From: an uncultured Eubacterium sp.
GTDB lineage: Bacteria; Bacillota; Clostridia; Peptostreptococcales; Anaerovoracaceae
Assembly: GCA_900543485.1 (NCBI GenBank)
Contig: UQRM01000011.1
Span: forward strand, 1-64,000
DNA: 64,000 bases
Reading direction: 5' to 3'
Under the pieces are notes generated by a model. It saw only the letters and a program-made list of their open reading frames with translations, searched no databases and was not told the origin of the DNA. Shown one piece after another: positions 59,989-64,000 of this stretch. How positions within the stretch are numbered: position 1 is the first letter of the stretch; each line of letters opens with the position of its first letter. The translations under genes were made by a program, and so were the position numbers.

Positions 59989-60317
59989 AACGATAACCCT
60001 ATCTCATAGTGATGCGGAGCGTTTGTGTCATACCGCTTTATGCTTGCAATTCTGTATTCCGTTTTTTCAAAAATCACTTTTGCGCCCGGCACAAATCTGA
60101 AATTCGGTGGTTTGGAATTACGGCAGTCGTAATACATGACTGCGTCAACCTTTACCCGATTATTCTGCTTATCGCTGGTATAACTCTCTGTTGGTTCTAT
60201 ACGGACATATTTCAATGTTTCCGTAGACGTTTCGGAGATTTCGCCCCATCTGTCGGTCTTTTCGGCAACAACAGCGGCAGTGTGTATCAAAAGACTGCGT
60301 GGTATAGGTTTCATCAT
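59985..60317 (-). CDS. Phage minor capsid protein (Minor_capsid_1 type)
   Basis: 110 residues: IPRSLLIHTAAVV, KYVRIEPTES, VDAVMYYDCRNSKPPNFRF, VPGAKVIFEKTEYRIASI. It matches the stopper/neck component of joining cassettes. Overlaps the downstream gene by 4 bases. Confidence 0.8.
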   Translation of the reverse strand: MMKPIPRSLLIHTAAVVAEKTDRWGEISETSTETLKYVRIEPTESYTSDKQNNRVKVDAVMYYDCRNSKPPNFRFVPGAKVIFEKTEYRIASIKRYDTNAPHHYEIGLSL

Positions 60318-60703
60318 AACGCATCAAGACCTTTATACATAAGCCCGGTCGATAAAAGCAAGCCGTATGACACATTGCACATGGGTAGTTTTCCATCCGA
60401 TACGCTACTGTTTCCGCCTGCCGAATAGCTGAAACTGCCGAGTGAAATATTGCTGAAGCTGCCGTCATGCACGAATGAAAGACCGCCGTTTGCTGATATA
60501 TAATCAACCTGCCAACAGATAGCATCTTTAACAGCCGTCTGAACCTTTTTATCCAGACTGTCGAACTGAGCTATTCTGCCGCAGGTTTCGTTATATATAA
60601 TAATGTATGCAACCTCAAGGAGCTTAGACAGCTCCTTTTCGTCACCGTCAAACTCGCCGCAGAAAACGTCTTTGTAGTAGTCAGGTGTAACTATCTGCTG
60701 CAT
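60314..60703 (-). CDS. Phage head-tail connector (gp6-like)
   Basis: About 129 residues from the ATG at 60701-60703 behind GGAGG; the longer frame to 60796 overlaps the preceding gene and has no ribosome site. Helical, with EVAYIIIYNETCGRIAQFDSL; typical of gp6-like connectors placed just after the capsid gene. Confidence 0.75.
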   Translation of the reverse strand: MQQIVTPDYYKDVFCGEFDGDEKELSKLLEVAYIIIYNETCGRIAQFDSLDKKVQTAVKDAICWQVDYISANGGLSFVHDGSFSNISLGSFSYSAGGNSSVSDGKLPMCNVSYGLLLSTGLMYKGLDAL

Positions 60704-60893
60704 CGGATACCTCCGCCGGCTTCTTTGACTGCTTAGACTGCTTTTTGTTTGCCGAAGTTGTTTTCTGCTCCTGCTGAACTGTGTTATCTTTATCAATCAA
60801 ACTTTCTACCGAATCAATCTTTGAAGTTGTTTTCTGCTCCTGCCGAACTGTGTTATCCGCCAGATCTTCGGCTGTAAATCCTACTCTTGTCAT
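60681..60893 (-). CDS. Small phage protein with internal duplication
   Basis: 70 residues behind a perfect AAGGAGG. It contains two copies of NTV(R/Q)QEQKTTS exactly 23 residues apart, followed by a Lys/Ser-rich stretch. Unstructured and polar. It overlaps the connector start by 23 bases. Function unknown; perhaps a capsid decoration or connector adapter. Confidence 0.7.
   Translation of the reverse strand: MTRVGFTAEDLADNTVRQEQKTTSKIDSVESLIDKDNTVQQEQKTTSANKKQSKQSKKPAEVSDAADSYT
60754..60857 (-). repeat. In-frame 35 bp direct repeat, 69 bp period
   Basis: 60754-60788 and 60823-60857 are identical but for one base (CTGCTG versus CTGCCG). The period of 69 bases keeps the reading frame, giving the 23-residue duplication of the 70-residue protein. 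Confidence 0.9.
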
Positions 60894-60903
60894 AGAAACC
60901 TCC

Positions 60904-61788
60904 TTATGTCAGCGCCGTTGTATCACGGTTAAGGTAGATACCCTTTACCTTGTTTTCGTATGTTTCTGCGATGCTGTAAGCACGGTAGAAGAACATATAA
61001 CCGTCATCTGTCTGGTTCTCTTCGGGCGAAACTACCTTGTTGACCGTGTGCTTACCGAACTGGATAACGGCATCACGGTTGATAATCATAAAGTTGATTT
61101 TATATCCGCCTGTTGCTCCTGCATAACCGCCTGCGGTTTCGTTGCTTGAGGTGCCGTCCTTCATGTCAATCGCTGTGTAGAATCTCGTCTGCGGAACGGT
61201 TATAATCTTTTCAAAACGATCGAGAATAGCCTTGCTCTTTGTTGTGTCAACGTTTTTCGCAAGCGTAAGCAGTGTAGGCGTAATAAAGAGTATCTTTCCG
61301 TCAACGTTTACTTCTGCCTCGTCCTGCGCATTGACAGCGGTCTGGAGAGCCGTCAGGACAGCTGTACCGGCGGTGGGAGTAGCTTCGGCGGCGGAGAGAA
61401 CGCCTGTGGCACTTGCATATTTTGCAAAGCGGAAAGCGTCCATTTCGGGAACGACTTTTGTTCTTATGAACTCGCTTGCAAGCTTGCCGAACGCAATACC
61501 AGCCGTTTCTTCGTTGTCCATAGCGTCAACGGAGAACTTACGACCTCTGTCATAGTTGCACGATTTGGTTTCATAGGTGATCGTGACATCGCCCTTGACA
61601 TAACCGCTTGAACGAGAGTAATCTGCAAGACCGTCCATGCTCATCTTAGGAATAAGAAACTCTCCTGCTTTTGCGCCCATTCTCACCGTATCCGCATCAG
61701 CATCAAGAATAGATGTGGCGGAAGCCTGCTGATAGACTGTATCAAGCTTGTCGATATACGCCTTGAATTTTGTAATTGAATTTGCCAT
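60904..61788 (-). CDS. Phage major capsid protein
   Basis: 294 residues. Sequence is typical of clostridial/lactic-phage capsids with HK97-like fold: DADADTVRMGAKAGEFLIPKMSMDGLADYSRSSGYVKGDV, then VSVDAMDNEETAGIAFGKL (variant), a central ALQTAVNAQDEAEVNVDGKIL and C-terminal RAYSIAETYENKVKGIYLNRD. It follows a scaffold gene, as expected. Confidence 0.88.
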   Translation of the reverse strand: MANSITKFKAYIDKLDTVYQQASATSILDADADTVRMGAKAGEFLIPKMSMDGLADYSRSSGYVKGDVTITYETKSCNYDRGRKFSVDAMDNEETAGIAFGKLASEFIRTKVVPEMDAFRFAKYASATGVLSAAEATPTAGTAVLTALQTAVNAQDEAEVNVDGKILFITPTLLTLAKNVDTTKSKAILDRFEKIITVPQTRFYTAIDMKDGTSSNETAGGYAGATGGYKINFMIINRDAVIQFGKHTVNKVVSPEENQTDDGYMFFYRAYSIAETYENKVKGIYLNRDTTALT

Positions 61789-61808
61789 AGTGATTTTCCT
61801 TTCCGGGC

Positions 61809-62327
61809 TTACTTAATACCCATTATCTTGTTGATTCTTGCTTCATCGGCTGTTTTCTGTTCATCGTTTGCAGTTGCAACAGCTGACGTAACTATTGCCT
61901 TGGGAGGTTTTTCTCCCTTGAAGTTGGGATATTTTTCGATCACACTGTCAATAGCCTTGTCAAGTGTAACATCTCCGGCGACCTTTGACTTTGCGAGCGC
62001 AAGCACATCATCAATGCAATCTGCCGCAACGCCGACAGAAAGTGCATGAACCTTGCCCTTAAGCTCGGCTATCTCCTGCTTGTTTTCCTCCTGAGAGTTG
62101 TCGCTTTCGCCGGTGGATTCTGCACTGTCTGATTTTTTGCCGTCAGCATTTCCTGTTTCTGAATTTCCGGAAGGTTCGGCTTTCTGCTTAGCCTGCGGTT
62201 CGGACTGCGTAACAGCTTCCGTGGCAGTGCCGTCCTGTGCACCGCTCTGAGCTGTGGCAGCTGCCTGTTCTGCCTGAACTGTGCTTTCGGCATTTTCAGT
62301 CGCCGATGTTGTGATTTTTTCATCCAT
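61809..62327 (-). CDS. Phage scaffold protein
   Basis: About 172 residues from the ATG at 62325-62327. Ala/Glu/Gln/Ser-rich, low complexity N-terminal half, then a coiled coil (NKQEIAELKGKVHALSVGV) and a C-terminal EKYPNFKGEKPPKAIVTS. Position just before the major capsid gene supports the scaffold role. Frame open to 62405 but with no ribosome site there. Confidence 0.75.
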   Translation of the reverse strand: MDEKITTSATENAESTVQAEQAAATAQSGAQDGTATEAVTQSEPQAKQKAEPSGNSETGNADGKKSDSAESTGESDNSQEENKQEIAELKGKVHALSVGVAADCIDDVLALAKSKVAGDVTLDKAIDSVIEKYPNFKGEKPPKAIVTSAVATANDEQKTADEARINKIMGIK

Positions 62328-62430
62328 AATAATTTTCCTTTCTGTAAAATGGGTAATATAAAAACAGCACCGTGAAAGTGCTGTTTTAATCATATAATTT
62401 GTCATAAGAAAAACACCCTCGAAAGGGTGC

Positions 62431-62673
62431 TTAAACGTTGTATTTATCTCTTATGGTTTTAATTCGTTTACGAAAAGCTATGGTTAAATCCATAAGTTCT
62501 TTTGCTGATCTGTCATCTCGTCCGTGAAAACCTTTATACTTAGATTCGATATTGGAATATTGTGACTGATATTCTTTTTTTAGCTTTTCTAATTCTTCAT
62601 AACAACCGTCAGGGTAGTTTTGAGCGTTTATATGCGATTCCGAGTTTTTCACAGGCTCTTTTAATTCTTTCAT
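62431..62673 (-). CDS. Small charged phage protein, possible immunity protein
   Basis: About 80 residues, helical and charged (CYEELEKLKKEYQSQYSNIESK; SAKELMDLTIAFRKRIKT). Start at the second ATG (62671-62673), 9 bases from GGAG. It overlaps the 3' end of the minor head gene by 65 bases in another frame. It shares that AT-rich composition. A role as immunity to a toxin module on the head protein is only inference from position. Confidence 0.55.
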   Translation of the reverse strand: MKELKEPVKNSESHINAQNYPDGCYEELEKLKKEYQSQYSNIESKYKGFHGRDDRSAKELMDLTIAFRKRIKTIRDKYNV

Positions 62674-64000
62674 GTTGTTCATCTCCTAACGGTATGAGTT
62701 CTGGATTATGAAATAGAATATCATCCACTTCAAGTCTTGCTTCTTCATAAAGTTGTTCGGCTAAATCAGCAGGCGTCTTATTTTTAATAATCATCGTGTA
62801 AAGATATTTCTCGTCACAAGCATATGAAATGTATGAACCGTCTCGAATACTTTCAACAAGGTCTTCCTTACTAAAGGAATACTGACTTTGTCCCTTAACG
62901 TGATTATGGATATTGATACTACCATCCATTTCGTCACCAAGAAGTCCGGTATTGACAGTATATTCATCACCGTAAACAGTATACATTTTTCCTCTTTTGT
63001 TTATTACACGACATTTTTCAATAGGACTTTGTGATTCTTCTGTAATAAATTTCTTTAATTCAGAAGAAACAGCTTTACCATCATTGATATTAACTTCTCC
63101 GTAATTTTCATAATAATGTTCAGATTTGTTAATAGATTTCCCTTTACCGCTTGACCTTATTATATCATTAACAGCAGAATTGTCAACATCAATAAGCTTT
63201 ATCTGCTCTTGTTCTGCCTTAACCGCCGCCTTATAGCTTGCTGTTGTCTTAGCCGCTTGACTGCGTCCATATCCCGGAGTAGCGGTGCGGTCGGGCTTGT
63301 ATGCAAGCCCGTTTTTCTCACAGTAGCTTTTAAGCTGCTGTTCCTGCTGCTTGAGCTTATAAGCCGCCTTGTCAAAACCCTCTTTATCTCCGAGAGTGTC
63401 AAGAGAGGTACATTCCCGTTTGGAAGCTCTGACCTTGCGTTCAAGAGCACGTTGGTTGCAGATTTTTTCGTACTGCTCGGCATTTTCCTTTTCGTCATAC
63501 GGAAAGTAGGTCTGAACGCTGATACCGGGCAGGAACGGATAGAGCTGATGACCACAATTTATACCGAGAAGCCCTGCAGGCTTGCCGTATGAGCTTGACC
63601 TCCAAGAATAGAATTTTATCCGTTTGCCGTCAAGGTCAGTGGTATAGCCTCCACCGCCATTGCGATTGAATATTTTACCCTGATCTTTAGCACAGAGCGG
63701 TCTTGCGCCGCTGTGGCTGCTGACTTCGACCAGATCAAGCCCGTATTCGTCCATAAGGGAAAACTGAGTTTCTTTGGCAACGCTTCCGACAGTGGAGCGT
63801 ATACACATATTAGTGTATGCTTCCGGTGTCCAGTTGCGACCGTTTTTATCGACAAAAGCCGGGATACCTTTCTGCGTCATCTCGCCGATACATTCCCGCA
63901 TGGCACTCTGACGTGCTTCAATTCCGGTAACGACCTTTCCTGTAGCCTTATTCAGACTGTCTATGTATTCCTGCTTATTTGCAAGCTCGGCGGTACGGTT
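62609..64000 (-). CDS. Phage minor head protein (Phage_min_cap2 type), partial at window edge, with AT-rich C-terminal module
   Basis: The frame stays open to the window end; at least 463 residues are visible and the N-terminus lies outside. Residues up to about 63190 (right part) are minor capsid-like (SMDEYGLDLVEVSSHSGARPLC-type sequence; AKDQGKIFNRNG; AGLLGINCGHQLYPFLPG). Below ~63190 the base composition falls sharply and a different module begins (about 230 residues from DVDNSAVNDIIRSSGKGKS), with GSINIHNHVKGQSQYSFSKEDL, a His-x-His...Ser...Asp pattern reminiscent of JAB/MPN-like or MuF-associated domains. Function of this module unproven. Confidence 0.8.
   Translation of the reverse strand, partial: NRTAELANKQEYIDSLNKATGKVVTGIEARQSAMRECIGEMTQKGIPAFVDKNGRNWTPEAYTNMCIRSTVGSVAKETQFSLMDEYGLDLVEVSSHSGARPLCAKDQGKIFNRNGGGGYTTDLDGKRIKFYSWRSSSYGKPAGLLGINCGHQLYPFLPGISVQTYFPYDEKENAEQYEKICNQRALERKVRASKRECTSLDTLGDKEGFDKAAYKLKQQEQQLKSYCEKNGLAYKPDRTATPGYGRSQAAKTTASYKAAVKAEQEQIKLIDVDNSAVNDIIRSSGKGKSINKSEHYYENYGEVNINDGKAVSSELKKFITEESQSPIEKCRVINKRGKMYTVYGDEYTVNTGLLGDEMDGSINIHNHVKGQSQYSFSKEDLVESIRDGSYISYACDEKYLYTMIIKNKTPADLAEQLYEEARLEVDDILFHNPELIPLGDEQHERIKRACEKLGIAYKRSKLP

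Larger units (their letters stand above)
48771..64000. mobile_element. Prophage (siphovirus type), late-gene half; right part beyond the window
   Basis: All 17 genes from 49117 to the window end are on the minus strand and in the usual order read from right to left: minor head, scaffold, capsid, joining proteins, tail tube, tape measure, tail tip, holin, lysin, then a methylase. The DNA is visibly more AT-rich than the host block. The boundary is placed at the transposase junction; attachment sites, integrase, repressor, portal and terminase are not in the window. Confidence 0.9.

Overview
This window looks like a chromosome segment from an anaerobic, low-to-mid GC member of the Firmicutes (class Clostridia; an Anaerovoracaceae/Family XIII-like organism is my guess, not proven). 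The basis is gene order: a spoIIE-tilS-ftsH-coaX-dusB block, a comEB-tagO-atpIBEFHAGDC block, scpA-scpB followed by a D-Ala-D-Ala carboxypeptidase, strong AAGGAGG-type ribosome binding sites, and a sodium-linked acyl-CoA decarboxylase cluster. From about 1 to 47.3 kb the DNA is ordinary host chromosome, almost all on the minus strand. From about 47.5 kb to the end it is accessory, clearly more AT-rich DNA: a broken insertion sequence followed by the late half of a siphovirus-type prophage.

Layout: (1) 1-375, debris with a tyrosine-integrase remnant; (2) an amino-acid permease; (3) one long minus-strand unit scpA-scpB-dacF-(FeS/flavin electron-transfer protein)-histidine kinase-response regulator; (4) a putrescine-type aminotransferase behind a 400 bp AT-rich control region with a possible sigma-54 promoter; (5) a radical SAM protein divergent from a FeoB-like permease that has no G domain; (6) a complete F-type ATP synthase operon (atpI-B-E-F-H-A-G-D-C) with a clear promoter at its head and a TM1266-family gene at its tail, and upstream of it MATE, tagO, dCMP deaminase, truA and a prepilin peptidase; (7) a lone receiver-HPt protein; (8) a PadR-DUF1700-DUF4097 unit with a promoter/operator; (9) a DUF47-PiT phosphate uptake pair preceded by PHO-box-like repeats; (10) dusB-coaX, then a methylmalonyl-CoA-decarboxylase-like cluster (biotin carrier, small membrane subunit, carboxyltransferase), glyA, a PucR regulator, ftsH, tilS, spoIIE; (11) tatD, a PD-(D/E)XK-like protein, metG and a cytidylate-kinase-like protein; (12) a truncated IS1634-type transposase; (13) the prophage: Dam methylase, GH25 lysin, holin, tail, head-tail joining, capsid and scaffold genes, all on the minus strand, cut by the window end inside a minor head protein gene.

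How it fits together: the c-subunit carries most of the residues used for Na+ binding, and the decarboxylase cluster is of the Na+-pump type, so Na+ bioenergetics is a reasonable inference, although the pump's beta subunit is not in this window. The most unusual items are the AT-rich C-terminal module on the phage minor head protein with a small overlapping downstream ORF (a possible MuF-type toxin/immunity pair), the stand-alone FeoB permease, the tandem 49 bp duplication between atpG and atpD, the 11-bp-phased TTTACA repeats before the phosphate transporter, and an orphan Cys-rich flavoprotein in the scpAB operon. Positions of motifs were counted by eye; no database search was run.
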